The position numbers were made by a program, and so were the translations under genes. From Theristus sp. LFF4_11 (lineage: Eukaryota > Nematoda > Chromadorea > Monhysterida > Xyalidae), in NCBI GenBank assembly GCA_030248135.1, contig JASANC010001390.1:1-64000 (forward strand): a stretch of 64,000 bases of DNA. Direction: 5' to 3'. Positions within the stretch are counted from its first letter, which is position 1, and each line of letters begins with the position of its first letter. Below, one piece after another: positions 24,201 to 34,506 of this stretch. The notes beneath the pieces are model-generated. The model did not search any database and was not told the origin of the DNA. It saw only the letters and a list, made by a program, of their open reading frames with translations.

Positions 24201-27200
24201 TCCCTGAGATTGATTGCACCCTTGATGGCGTATCGTATTCTATATTCTATTCACTGTTATTTTTTTGGTTCTTCTGTGGCGCTGATGCGCGCATCGTTGG
24301 GAAGCAATGTCATGTTGGGCGTGGGAATACAAAATTGGTTAAGTGAGCCGAGTCTTGAGATACGGCTGAATCACTAGGGCTATTTTATGGCCGCATCAAG
24401 CAAAAAACGAGTTTCCTTTCCACACCTGTAAACGGGCATTGAGTCGCTGAACCAAAATGACACTAAATATTCCCGAAATGAAATGCGCATTTGTGTTTGC
24501 AGAAAGCAGTCGAAGCAAGCGTCCCCGGTGAAAAGCGGCAGTGGCATCAGCGACGCGGCCTTGAGCGAGACGTCACGACCGAATCGACACGTCAACGTGG
24601 AGACGTTCGGGGAGTTGGCCGTGCAGGTGTACCAGCAACGCAGAGGTCGGTCATCACGGGGTGGCTATGGTGGGGTGCATTGTTTGTGACTGTTTGGTTG
24701 AGTTGTTGTTGCTGTTTATCGCCCAGGGTGGGAAAAGTAGTGACGCAATTTGGCCGATCGAGCGGGCTCGGTCGGGTGCGCGCGCTGTGTAGGAGCTGCG
24801 TCGTTGTCGGCGTTTGATTGAGTTATTGGTTTTGCGCGCACGATTGCTCCGTTGTTTTCGTTTACTGTTGTGATTTGTTGCACCGATTTGTTGACCGTTG
24901 CCTGGTTGCACCTAACGACCCGTTATTCTCGCAACAGACGCTCGCTCATTACAACTCGGTGTTGATAAAAATATAATAAAATATTGAAACCGTCACGTCA
25001 ATTCAGCCCGTCCGAAAACGTCCGAAAAACTGTTCGCACAATGACAGGTCAGTCGTGGTTGCGTCGTGGCGGTTACAGCACGTTCGGTCAACAGCGCGCC
25101 GGTCCAATGCACGGCGGTAATCTGCAGAGCAATCATCAATACCAACATCAGCAACACGATCGGCAGTCGGATGTGCATCAGCAACAATCAGGCGCGTTCG
25201 GTCGTGGCGCGCCAGGCCACTTCTACAACAATCAACGGCGTGGCGGCGGCGATTTTGGTGGGGCACACGGTGAGTGAAGTGAGCTGAGTGATTGATTGGT
25301 TGGTTGATTGATTAAGTGATTAGTTGATTGATTGATTGGTTGATTGATTTGGTGACTGGTTGATTGTTGCACTGCGTGTTGCCAATTACCGTCGTGGCTC
25401 GATGCATCAAACCGCGCCGTGCGGTGTAGAGGCATTTTATAGGGGAAAAGAACCTGTACTATGGTGGTGCCTGGTACCTGTACCTGGTGGTGTCGGGTAG
25501 TACTATACTTGACGTTGGGTCTGTGTCGACAGACATTTGCTGGTAAGAAGATTATGACGGCGAACTTGTCCATCCCATAGTTTTGCGTTCACCCTGCTGA
25601 CGAAAGAGCATCGTCTGACTTAGTGTTCATTTACCTGTTCATTCATTCACTAATTCATTTTATTTCGCAAAAAAAACAGGAACTCCGATAAAACTGTATG
25701 AACAGCAATAGAGAGCCCCAAAAAACAATACAACCGGAAAAATCTGTAGGTCGCCCGCAGCCGTACGACGGTGCGATGCAGCACGATCGTGGCTTTCGTG
25801 GTGGATTCACGCACCAGCAGGATCGTGCTGATGAACAGCAACACGTGAATCGAGGGGGTTTCGGCGGCGGAGGTTGGTGCGGTTTGCAGAATCCTGGGGA
25901 TTTTTTCCTCGATGTCATATTGTCATTAGTGGTATCAATTAATATTGATTACTGATGAAGCGTGCACACTTTCAATAGTGGTGCGGTTGTTCAAGACGAT
26001 GGTGTGACTTTAGGTTTCGGTAACGCGAATCGATTTGGCCGTGGTGGCTTTGGCGCGCAGACGCAAGGCCCGGCAAACATGGATACGGGAGCGGCGGGCG
26101 CACCATGGAATCGTGGTGGCTTCCAGCGGGGTGGCGGTGGTGGTACACCGCAGAATCGACGCGCTGCGGCATTTGAGCAGTCGAGGTGCGTGGTCGTTCC
26201 GTGAAGGTGCATGCACTTCATGGGCTGCTTCAGTCTAGGTGCATCACAAAATATGAATGGGCTGTGTGACGTTGACAAAGTTTAGAGAACAATAATGCAG
26301 TCACTGACAATTTGCGTGGACGTCACGAAAGGACGTCCATAGTGGTGTAGTGCCTCTCGACTCGACTGACTGGTAGCAGCATGATTTGTCTGCGTGTTTG
26401 CTGATGAATACAGTTGAGCCTCATTCATGGAACTTGAAGCGCTATCGTAGCGTCACTTCACGCGGCGTCATTTCAATGCACATTCATGAAGCAGAAACAT
26501 CGCAGCTTCACGCGTTAAGTGTGACGCCTGCGCTGCAGCGCGCTAGTGCATGAACGGGTGTTTAACCTAAAATATATCGTGTCAGTTTCAAAAACAACAA
26601 CAACAACAAGAGAAACTAGGATTCACTTTGCAGATTCCATGATCGTCAACAACAGCCGAACGAGCAGAGGGGCGGATTTTCGGGCGGCGGATTCGCGCGC
26701 GCCGGCGGACGAACAGCGGCAGGTGCACAACAGCAGCGAGGTACGAACGAGCAGAAAAGGCGCATTCATGAAGCAGTATTTAGTGACGCATAGCCGTGTT
26801 AAAACATAGCTATGCGGTCACTAATTACTGCTTCATGAATGCCCCTTAATTTAGGCGATGTGTTTGTTATTCGCTAGGGCTACTGACGCAGAACAAGCTT
26901 TCAAAGAGAACTCCGTGAAGTGGGTCGTTCATTGAGTTTTTTTCTGTCATTCAGGCATTGTTGTGGAGGCGGAGTCTCATCTTGCACAGCGTGACGTGAT
27001 CACCAACCAATCAGCTGATAGCATATAATTTGGAGGATGGTTTTAACCAGCGCTTCTTACCCAGAGAGCCAAAAAAACGCCGAGTTTTTGTCATTACACA
27101 CCCCTCGGCGGTGCTCGACTAGGGTTAGGGGGAAAGAAATCCGGATTTTTTTTTAATTAAAATTTTTTTTTAATTTTTTTACAAGTTAGGTTCGTTCGAA

Positions 27201-28461
27201 GCGTCTCGTCGAGCTGAGTTCAGCTAGACTATTTTCAGAACGATCCGGAAAACTATAAGAGCGAAAATCGTGTTTTATTGAAATTATGTCCATTTCATAG
27301 AGGGAAAGTTGCATTTTCAACAGTAAAACAGGACAATTTTTGACGTGTACTTGAATATTGAACCGTTCTTAGTTGTTCCTCTTTAGAAAATTACCAAAAT
27401 TTGACTGTGTTCAAAAATTCCTGTTTGCTGTAGCTAAGTCGGCAACCCCTCCTGTCGACCCGGTCGCCCCCCAAGACACTTACTTTCAGGTTCAACCAGC
27501 TATGCTATCTGCCACATGGCGAGAGCCCACTCTTCAAATCATCGTATCGAAAACACGTACCATGATTTCGCGATCACGTTGCGGGCAACTGACAGACGCA
27601 AGTTTAACACGTTAGTTTAGCTCAGCACGCAAGTTTTAACATGTGGCCATGTTATCGGGTATCTGAAAAACGGTCGTGTGATGTGGTATTAACCAACATC
27701 TCCGCTCCAATTGTTTAACAATATATCGCACAACTCCATTGTAGACCTATAACATACGCCAATCAACAAGATATCATGTTCATCTCATGGCCTACCGACT
27801 GAAAAACATGTTCTAAGTTGCAAGAAAACGATTTCTGAAACGATATTTCAATTCAGTTAAGTCATTTCAACGCTAAAAAGTGACTCTAGAAGTCATCCAA
27901 ATCGAAAAACATGGAGTACGTCGGTCAAAATGACCAAATAATGACATTTACCTAAGTACACAAAGAAGTTGGGAAGAAAATTTGGTTTGAACTTTCAAAA
28001 AATTATGCCATAAATCGAATTTTCAGAGCAAAGTAGAAAGAAAATTTTCAAATTTTTTTTAAATTTGAAAAAAATCCAAATTTGAAAAAAAAACAAAAAA
28101 AAATTTTCAAAGTTTTCGACCCCCCGAACGCACAGTCAAAGAGTCCAACGCGCTACGCTAGTCAAATGCCGGGCGTGTGCACGTGAACGATACCTTTTCG
28201 AGCACACCTTTCGAACGCGAACGCTGATGCTTGCTGGTGGTGCCGGCCACTGCAACAGTGCACCGCGCAATCAACAACAGCAACGACTCAGTTGAAATGC
28301 AGTACTAGAAGTGAGCTGTTTTGTTGTTGCTCTGCGACGCAGGTGGCTTTGGTCGTGGCGGATTCGGCGGGCGAGGGTTTGCGAATGCAGAAAGCAGCAG
28401 CAGTGCGACCAGTCAACAGCAGACGAAACCGGGCGGCTTTGCGACGGCGACCGTCTACTAG
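18219..28461 (+). CDS. LSM14: LSM14 / Trailer hitch / CAR-1 RNA-binding protein, 17 exons
   Basis: Exons: 18219-18366, 19590-19768, 20090-20204, 20787-20982, 21286-21334, 21569-21692, 21966-22136, 22441-22542, 22938-23150, 23336-23445, 23923-24029, 24503-24645, 25048-25269, 25750-25872, 26014-26185, 26634-26740 and 28343-28461. All phases agree (2400 nt, 799 aa). Domains: an N-terminal Lsm domain at residues ~14-95 ([22 protein letters not shown], then VRSFGTEDR and [14 protein letters not shown]); an FDF motif at ~390-403 ([14 protein letters not shown]); an FFD box at ~475-486 ([12 protein letters not shown]); a TFG box at ~533-542; and arginine/glycine-rich tracts at ~330-360 and ~553-790. 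This is the full order known for the family. LSM14 proteins bind DDX6-type helicases and 4E-T in P-bodies and germ granules and repress translation. At 799 aa it is longer than human LSM14A (463) or fly Tral (~650), mainly through the RGG-rich tail. The boundaries of exons 4, 5 and 8 rest on phase and composition only. Intron 1 holds a hAT-like element, and introns 3 and 16 hold palindromic hairpins. Confidence 0.9.
18608..19358. mobile_element. hAT-like non-autonomous element in LSM14 intron 1
   Basis: The ends TAGAGATGTC (18608) and GACCCTTACATCTCTA (ending 19358) are inverted. The 8-bp direct repeats GGCTGGCG lie at 18600-18607 and 19359-19366. An 8-bp target duplication with TAGNGNTG-type ends is characteristic of hAT transposons. 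The interior shares blocks with 2690-2880 and 63060-63300. There is no transposase frame. Confidence 0.85.
20683..20767. repeat. Palindromic hairpin element, copy 1 (LSM14 intron 3)
   Basis: GCATTCATGAAGCA..TTTAGTGACG on the left is complementary to CGGTCACTAAATGCTGCTTC on the right around a short TGTGTTAAAACATAG loop. It ends 19 nt before the exon 4 acceptor at 20787. Three similar copies lie at 26762-26847, 44994-45079 and 58303-58393. No target duplication was found. Confidence 0.85.
21036..21127 (+). repeat. Intronic repeat shared by LSM14 introns 4 and 12
   Basis: TCGCCCAGGATGGGAAAG through AGCTGCGTCGTTGTCCG closely resembles 24719-24811, with only a few differences over about 92 bp. 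It is GC-rich, unlike the surrounding intron. See the separate finding. Confidence 0.75.
24719..24811 (+). repeat. Intronic repeat, second copy (LSM14 intron 12)
   Basis: It is a near-identical direct copy of 21036-21127, including ACGCAATTTGGCC, GCGGGCTCGGTCGGGTGCG and CTGTGTAGGAGCTGCGTCG. Confidence 0.75.
26400..26565. repeat. GAAGCG-rich hairpin repeat in LSM14 intron 16
   Basis: Repeated CATTCATG and GAAGCG or CGCTTC words occur on both strands. The same vocabulary is seen at 29811-30130, 42529-42745 and 44320-44475. These look like related foldback MITEs, degraded to different degrees. Confidence 0.5.
26762..26847. repeat. Palindromic hairpin element, copy 2 (LSM14 intron 16)
   Basis: The palindrome GCATTCATGAAGCAGTATTT / AATTACTGCTTCATGAATGC starts 21 nt after the exon 16 donor (exon end 26740). 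The inner stem and loop match copy 1. Confidence 0.85.
26940..27045. repeat. Decayed half of the CAGTCGAACTC-type MITE
   Basis: The block TGTGGAGGCGGAGTCTCATC, with TGATCACCAACCAATCAGCTGATAG and TATAATTTGGAG, matches the right half of the MITEs at 36818-36980 and 55429-55595. The terminal CGACTG is lost. Confidence 0.55.
27181..27590. repeat. Dispersed repeat, copy 2 (LSM14 intron 16)
   Basis: It is a direct copy of 4945-5312 with small insertions, for example about 20 extra bases near 27330. It sits in the last intron of LSM14. Confidence 0.7.
27645..27972. repeat. 328-bp repeat shared with the window's right edge
   Basis: Starting at GGCCATGTTATCGGGTATCT, this block aligns without gaps to 63673-64000 with about six mismatches. 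The sequence after 27972 continues into AT-rich DNA resembling the interior of the TAGGGTTGTTAAA element family. Confidence 0.85.
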
Positions 28462-29810
28462 CGTCTGCAAATGTTGCGGTTGTTGTGTTTGTTTTCGATT
28501 GGATGTTTTGAAATGTTCATCATATTCGTTTTCCATTGATTACGGCATGTTTCTCTTTGAAGTTGCTGGGTGTTTGGTTGTTTTAGTGTTTCTATAGTTG
28601 AGAAAGTCGATATAGTGTGCCGCAGGGTTTTCACGAGCGGGTGAATTTGGATGGCCGTTTCCTTGTTTTTCTTGAACTGTTGATTTTGCTGGTGTTTGGA
28701 GTTGTTTCTTTCATGTGTTTTTGTATCCTTCTGTTCTTATTCTCTTACTCGCTAAAGTCGATAACCGGTCGTGTTCAGCTGTTGGTTGGATTTTGGTTTG
28801 TTGAAAAGTGTTGTTTTTGTTTTGGAAATAGAAGGTGTGATCGGGATTTTTGAAACAGAACTATGAAGGAAAAAGGAAAAAGGAATAGAAAATGCAAGAA
28901 AAGTGGGAGAGAGCGAATTGTTGTTGGTTTTTGTCTTTTTTGTTAGTTGGTGATTTTATGTTTATCTGAAAGTAAAGTTGTCAGCTTCGGTTGGTTTCGT
29001 ACAAAGGTTTTGTTGATAAATGTCTATTAAAAATTTTTGTCGCTTTTCTGTTTTTGAAATCTTTTTGAAAGAAAATGTGTTCAGCATTTCTGTCTTTTTA
29101 GTTTCCAAATTTGTGGCTTGTTCCGATAAACTCCACTCAAAGAAAATCTGTTTTTTTGTTTCGCAGTGATGAATAGGTAGGACCAGAATGCTCATGGTTT
29201 ATTAGAAAAAAATTACCAACATAAAATTTTGCTCTAGTCTGTCAGTCAGTTTCGGTGGTTTCTGGGCAAAAAAGTGTTCTTTTTCGAAAGTCAGTTTTCG
29301 TTCAGTGTTTGGTTCAGTGAATTTCATTGTTTGAAAATGGTGAGAAGTTTCGGTGAGTCGTTAAATCGTTGTGTTCAACCAATGAAGTTTTTTTGTGTCA
29401 AGTTGTTGTTATATTTCTGCTTTTGCCAAGAATGATATGAAAGAAGGTGTGCTTGTTTATTGTTCAACGATTAATTCATTTGATTTTGTTTGAAAATTCA
29501 AAACAAAAAAGTTAATGCGAAAGTTTGATTGTTTTTTGTCAATTCCATGAGTGTTGAAGTGTAAGCATTTGTGGTTTTAGCAGAACGAACTTTGCGAATC
29601 ATTGAGTTTCGTTTTTTTCATGCTGGGGAATGAAAAATGAAATAAAAGTTTGAAACGATTTGCGGCCATAGTGAATGTGTGAAGGGAATAACGTTCGCTT
29701 TGAATAAAGCAATAACGGTTTTTTGCCTGTTGTTACTTCTCTCTTGTGCTATTTTACTTTTTAGTTGTATTCTGTTACTTAGATATTTCTGTTTCCGCTC
29801 AATTCTATGG
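28462..29810 (+). other. T-rich 3' region of LSM14
   Basis: A long T/G-rich stretch without coding signal follows the LSM14 stop. AATAAA occurs at 29641-29646 and 29703-29708. It is best read as a long 3' UTR and flank, but this is inference. Confidence 0.4.
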
Positions 29811-30130
29811 CATGCTTCATGAATCGTATTCGTATCATGCTTAAAAACGCCTATTGATGCGCGCGCTGAAGCGCAGGTGGTAGGGTCAACATGAATGATG
29901 AAGTGAAACGGTGTCAGTCGACCTTTTTATACTCCGACTTAGAAATGCCCACCCCCGCTTCACATAATCATTTCTTGTTGAAGCTGAAACATGAGTGTGC
30001 GCCTGCTCTGAAACGTGAAGCGCGGTGAAGTGAAACGAAGCTGTGCTCTGGGTTTTTTGCTTACTGAATGTGAAGCAAAGCGCAGCCTCATGAAGTGACG
30101 CTGCGGTTCATATGCTCGACGAATGCTGCC
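29811..30130. repeat. GAAGCG-rich hairpin repeat
   Basis: GCATGCTTCATGAATCG, GCGCGCTGAAGCGCAG, TGAAGCGCGGTGAAGTGAAG and TTCATATGCTCGACGAATGC recall the vocabulary of 42529-42745. It is probably an old foldback MITE. Confidence 0.5.
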
Positions 30131-30514
30131 TCACTCGAAACGTTGCATGATGCTGCTGATAAATGTCAGTTGAGAAAAAATTAAAAAAATCAAAAATTTA
30201 AATCATTCGATCTTTTACTGTCTGTCTGTGTTCATGATTTTTTTTCAACATTAAAAATTGTCAGCAGTTATTTGTGTATTGCCAGTTAATGGCTTGCAAT
30301 GAGTGGGTAATCAATGTCCATCGGGTACCAATTGAAATTATCAACCATAAACAACAGACTTCCGCTTGCCTTTTTTATCGATCGGGTACTGATTGAAATT
30401 AGCAACCGAAAAATCAATCTATTTCCATTGGCTTTTTTTACACGCGGCAATGCAGGACACTGGACACAAATTCAGGCAGTCTGCAGCTATTTACCGCAAG
30501 CTATAAGGGCGTAT

Positions 30515-30786
30515 TATACAGGGTGGGCCAAAAAAAGGTTCCATTTTCAAACTGCTGTCACTGGCTGGTGTTTTAATAGTTAAGGCGCTGTCGCGAATGA
30601 CCAAAGAGAATCATGATGACTTCGCAGTGAAAAGTGACATTTTTTGAGAAAATAACTGGCATTGATAATAGGTTAAAAAATTGAGATGAAGTTTTTTAAA
30701 TAGCAAAAATGAGCGCCAATTCAAATTGCAAAAAAGTGCCACACACACACACACACACAGACACGACTATTATCTTAGTATTATGA
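30515..30786. mobile_element. Mariner-type TIR remnant fused to an inverted Helitron 5' end
   Basis: From 30519, CAGGGTGGGCCAAAAAAAGG resembles the terminus of the mariner-like element at 43097. No matching right end is found. From about 30590 to 30786 the minus strand shows a Helitron 5' end (TCATAATACTAAGATAATAG, then GTGTCTGTG repeats, then AATTTGAATTGGCGC). Confidence 0.6.
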
Positions 30787-32061
30787 TGCCAGTTGAGATT
30801 GTTTTCTCAAAACGTCGCTCTTCATAGCTGGAGTCATCATGATACTCTTTGGACAACAGAGACAGTTCAGCGCAGCATAGGCAAATGGAAGCGTGGCTGA
30901 TAAAAACTTGATGATCAACTGGGAAAGATGTAATAAAACCGTCTTTGAAAAAAGTTTGAACTTTTTTGTTTTTAAAAATCGGGTTGCAAAACGCACATCG
31001 ACATCGGCATTGCAAGTTGCACTTTGGATTCAAAACAAGTAAATTTCATTGAAATTGATACTCCATGTTTCATTTTCAAATTGATACTCCATGGTTATGA
31101 GCGATAATTTCAACGTAACGCACGATGGGCAACTGGCAATTGTTGCTGCTCAAAACTTGACGAGCGACTGCGAAAGATGTAACAAAACCGTCTCTGAAAA
31201 AAAGTTTTTTAATTGGGTCGAAATGGTATTTACCATTCATTTTCACTTTGCAAAATGTTTGGGTCATGTTGGGGTAAACGGGTAAAAAGAGGCAATGACT
31301 GCAAAACGAAATTATAAACGTCACTTTTTTGTTTCTTCTATTCATTTTAACTTTGCAAAAAAGGCTTGGCTTAGGTAAACGGGTAAAAGAAACATTAGCT
31401 TTTTAAAACGGGTAATTGAAAAAACGTTAATTTTTATGTTTTTATTCAATCTTACTTCACATACAAAAAGGCTTGACTTAGGTTAAGATGAACGGGTAAA
31501 AATAGCAAAATCATAAACTTCGCATTTTTACTTTGCAAAAGGCTTGGCTTAGGTAAACGGGTAAAAGAAGCATGAGCTTTTTAAAACGGGTATTTTTTAT
31601 GAATAAACGTTAATTTTTATATTTTTTATTCAATCTTACTTCACATACAAAAAGGCTTGACTTAGGTTAGGGTGAAAGGGGAAAATAGCAAAATCATAAA
31701 CTTCGCATTTTCACTTTACAAAAAAGGCTTGGCTTAGGTTAACGGGTAAAAGAAGCATTAGCTTTTTAAAACGGGTAATTGAAAAAAAACGTTAGTTTTT
31801 ATATTTTTTATTCAATTTTACTTCACTTACAAAAAGGCTTGCCTTAGGTTACGGTGAACGGGTAAAAATAGCAAAATCATAAACTTCGCATTTTTTATTT
31901 AAATACATTAAAAAATATTGTATTGTAGGCGACTTCACGGCAGCTCAAGGTAAATTTTCTTCAGGGTTATTATTCAGTAAACGTTACTTTCTAAGTCAAT
32001 GCCACTTCACCAAAAAGGCTTGGCATTGATTAAGCCACATACGCTCGGGTCAATTGGCTAG
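30787..32061 (+). mobile_element. Non-autonomous Helitron A, 5'-truncated
   Basis: The body is near-identical to Helitron B from TGCCAGTTGAGATTGTTTTC onwards. It ends ACGCTCGGGTCAATTGGCTAG at 32061. The canonical TC end is missing; instead it abuts an oppositely oriented Helitron 5' end at 30786. No Rep/helicase is encoded. Short open frames (~70-95 aa) repeated in each copy are family consensus sequence, not genes. Confidence 0.8.
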
Positions 32062-33494
32062 TCTACTACTACTAAATTTACAATTTGTCTGTCTGTCTGT
32101 CTGTCTGTCCCTGTCATTTTCATGAAATTTGAATTGGCGCTCATTTTTGCTATTTAAGAAAAATCCATCTCGATTTCCTTAACCTATTTTTATTAATGCC
32201 AGTTGAGATTGTTTTCTCAAAACGTCGCTCTTCATAGCTGGAGTCATCATGATACTCTTTGGACAACAGAGACAGTTCAGCGCAGCATAGGCAAATGGAA
32301 GCGTGGCTGATAAAAACTTGATGATCAACTGGGAAAGATGTAATAAAACCGTCTTTGAAAAAAGTTTGAACTTTTTTGTTTTTAAAAATCGGGTTGCAAA
32401 ACGCACATCGACATCGGCATTGCAAGTTGCACTTTGGATTCAAAACAAGTAAATTTCATTGAAATTGATACTCCATGTTTCATTTTCAAATTGATACTCC
32501 ATTGTTATGAGCGATAATTTCACCGTAACGCTCGATGGGCAACTGGCAATTGTTGCTGCTCAAAACTTGACGAGCGACTGCGAAAGATGTAACAAAACCG
32601 TCTCTGAAAAAAGTTAGTTTTTTTTTAATTGGGTCGAAATGGTATTTACCATTCATTTTCACTTTGCAAAATGTTTGGGTCATGTTGGGGTAAACGGGTA
32701 AAAAGAGGCAATGACTGCAAAACGAAATTATAAACGTCACTTTTTTGTTTCTTCTATTCATTTTCACTTTGCAAAAAAGGCTTGGCTTATGTTAGCGTAA
32801 CCGGGTAAAAAAAGCATTAGCTTTTTAAAACGGGTATTTTTTAATAAAAAAACGTTATTTTTTATATTTTTATTCAATCTTACTTAACTTACAAAATGGC
32901 TTGATTTAGGTTAGGGTGAACGGGTAAAAATAGCAAAATCATAAACTTCGCATTTTCACTTTGCAAAAAAGGCTTGGCTTAGGTAAACGGGTAATCATTA
33001 GCTTTTTAAAACGGGTAATTGAAAAGAACGTTATTTTTTATGTTTTTCAATCTTACTTCACATACAAAAAGGCTTGACTTTGGTTAGGGTGAACGGGGAA
33101 AAATAGCAAAATCATAAACTTCGCATTTTCACTTCACAAAAAAGGCTTGGCTTAGGTAAACGGGTAAAAAGCATTAGCTTTTTAAAACGGGTAAATGAAA
33201 AAACGTTTGTTTTTATATTTATTATTCAATTTTACTTCACATACAAAAAGGCTTGACTTTGGTTAGGGTGAACGGGGAAAAATAGCAAAATCATAAACTT
33301 CGCATTTTTTATTTATTAATACTTTAAAAATATTGTATTGTAGGCGACTTCACGGCAGCACAAGGCAAATTTTCTTCAGGGTTATTAATCAGTAAACGTT
33401 ACTGTTTTTCCTTTCTAAGTCATCTAAGTCAATGCCACTTCACCAAAAATGCTTGGCATTGATTAAGCCACATACGCTCGGGTCAATTGGCTAG
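32062..33494 (+). mobile_element. Non-autonomous Helitron B, joined head-to-tail to A
   Basis: The 5' end TCTACTACTACTAAATTTAC is followed by four-fold TGTC repeats. The 3' end is GGGTCAATTGGCTAG, then T. It begins at the base after the CTAG of Helitron A, with no spacer. The interior carries the tandem AAAGGCTTGGCTTAGGTAA and AACGGGTAAA words. Its sequence is the reverse complement of most of 5816-8346. Confidence 0.88.
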
Positions 33495-33640
33495 TTCAAT
33501 ACTATTTCGAGAATAGCTGTATCCGTTTCGTTTGTTGCTTTGGTCACTGCTCCCATGGAAACCCTTTTTCATTATGCTGTTTTTTTGCGATTGTTATTGT
33601 AAACTGTGTACAAACAAGCCACACAAACTGTACAAGCCAA

Positions 33641-33920
33641 ACCCGCGCGACGGTGTGGGGTACCGATGTGCGCAGCCCTCAAACCGATGTGCAGCCCGCA
33701 AGAACAAACAGTTGCGAGCTTTGCTTCATTGCACCGGCTGCCTTGCAAATGGTGCAGAGCCCTCAAAATGGTGTAGAGCCCTCAAATTGGTGCACAGCGC
33801 TCAAAATGATGCACAACCCGCAAACCGGTGTCGCCAAAATGCCACAGCAAAAAAAATCTTGCGGGCTGCACACAGGTTTTGAGGGCTGTGCACAGTGGTA
33901 CCCCACACCATCGCACGGGT
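33641..33920. repeat. Terminal-inverted-repeat element with GCAGCCCTCAAA repeats
   Basis: ACCCGCGCGACGGTGTGGGG at 33641 is mirrored by CCCCACACCATCGCACGGGT ending at 33920. The inside contains several GTGCAGCCCTCAAA or GTGCAGAGCCCTCAAAA units. No duplication of flanks is visible and there is no coding evidence. Confidence 0.65.
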
Positions 33921-34506
33921 ATGATCCGAGCAGACGTTGAGTAGCTTTTATTAAACACAACATGAGCTTTAATCGTGTATTTTTTCGCTTCCTGGTCAGT
34001 GTTGCACTTTTGAAGCGGTTGGAATTTTTAGTTTGGATTTGTGTGAAAAGGATAAAAAGGTTTGTGTACGTTATCGGCGTTATACAATTCTTGCCATAAT
34101 ATCATAAAAATTGTGCGAGTTCGCCGTCGCGCCTTTTCTTTTTCCACAATTGTCGGTTATTTTTCAGTTTTTTAACCTTTTCAAAAAATTGTGTTTTAAC
34201 TAACCTGTTGGTGTTAGTGTCCTATTGAGTAAACGCTTCTTCGAAGTGTCTGAATTATAGTTTGAAATCATTGTAAAATCTTGAGACCACACGCCACGTG
34301 TGAACTCTAAGCTTCGTCCAGTACTGACCTAAAGCCTTTTCAACAACAAAATGACAAAGAAAAATGTTTTGCAAGTATCGTGGTGGTCGAGGTACCTACC
34401 CATGGGGCGGGTCGCTGAAGAGGGTGGGTTACCCAAAGAGGGGTAGTTAGGGGGTTGGTGGCTCGGACCGGAACCCGAACTGCATAGCGGCGTTTTTGAT
34501 TTCAGC
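33921..34506 (+). promoter_or_regulatory. Upstream region of the fucosyltransferase, with acceptor-like site at the ATG
   Basis: No gene is seen. TTTTTGATTTCAG ends one base before the ATG at 34507, a good 3' splice-site match. The coding exon may therefore be preceded by a non-coding 5' exon, or receive a trans-spliced leader if the species has one. Which applies cannot be decided from this window. Confidence 0.4.

Noticed and set aside
30770..32443. Repeated 70-95-codon frames (also at 7789-8101)
   Set aside because: The same frame appears in every Helitron copy because the copies are homologous. It contains no Rep, helicase or other recognised domain.
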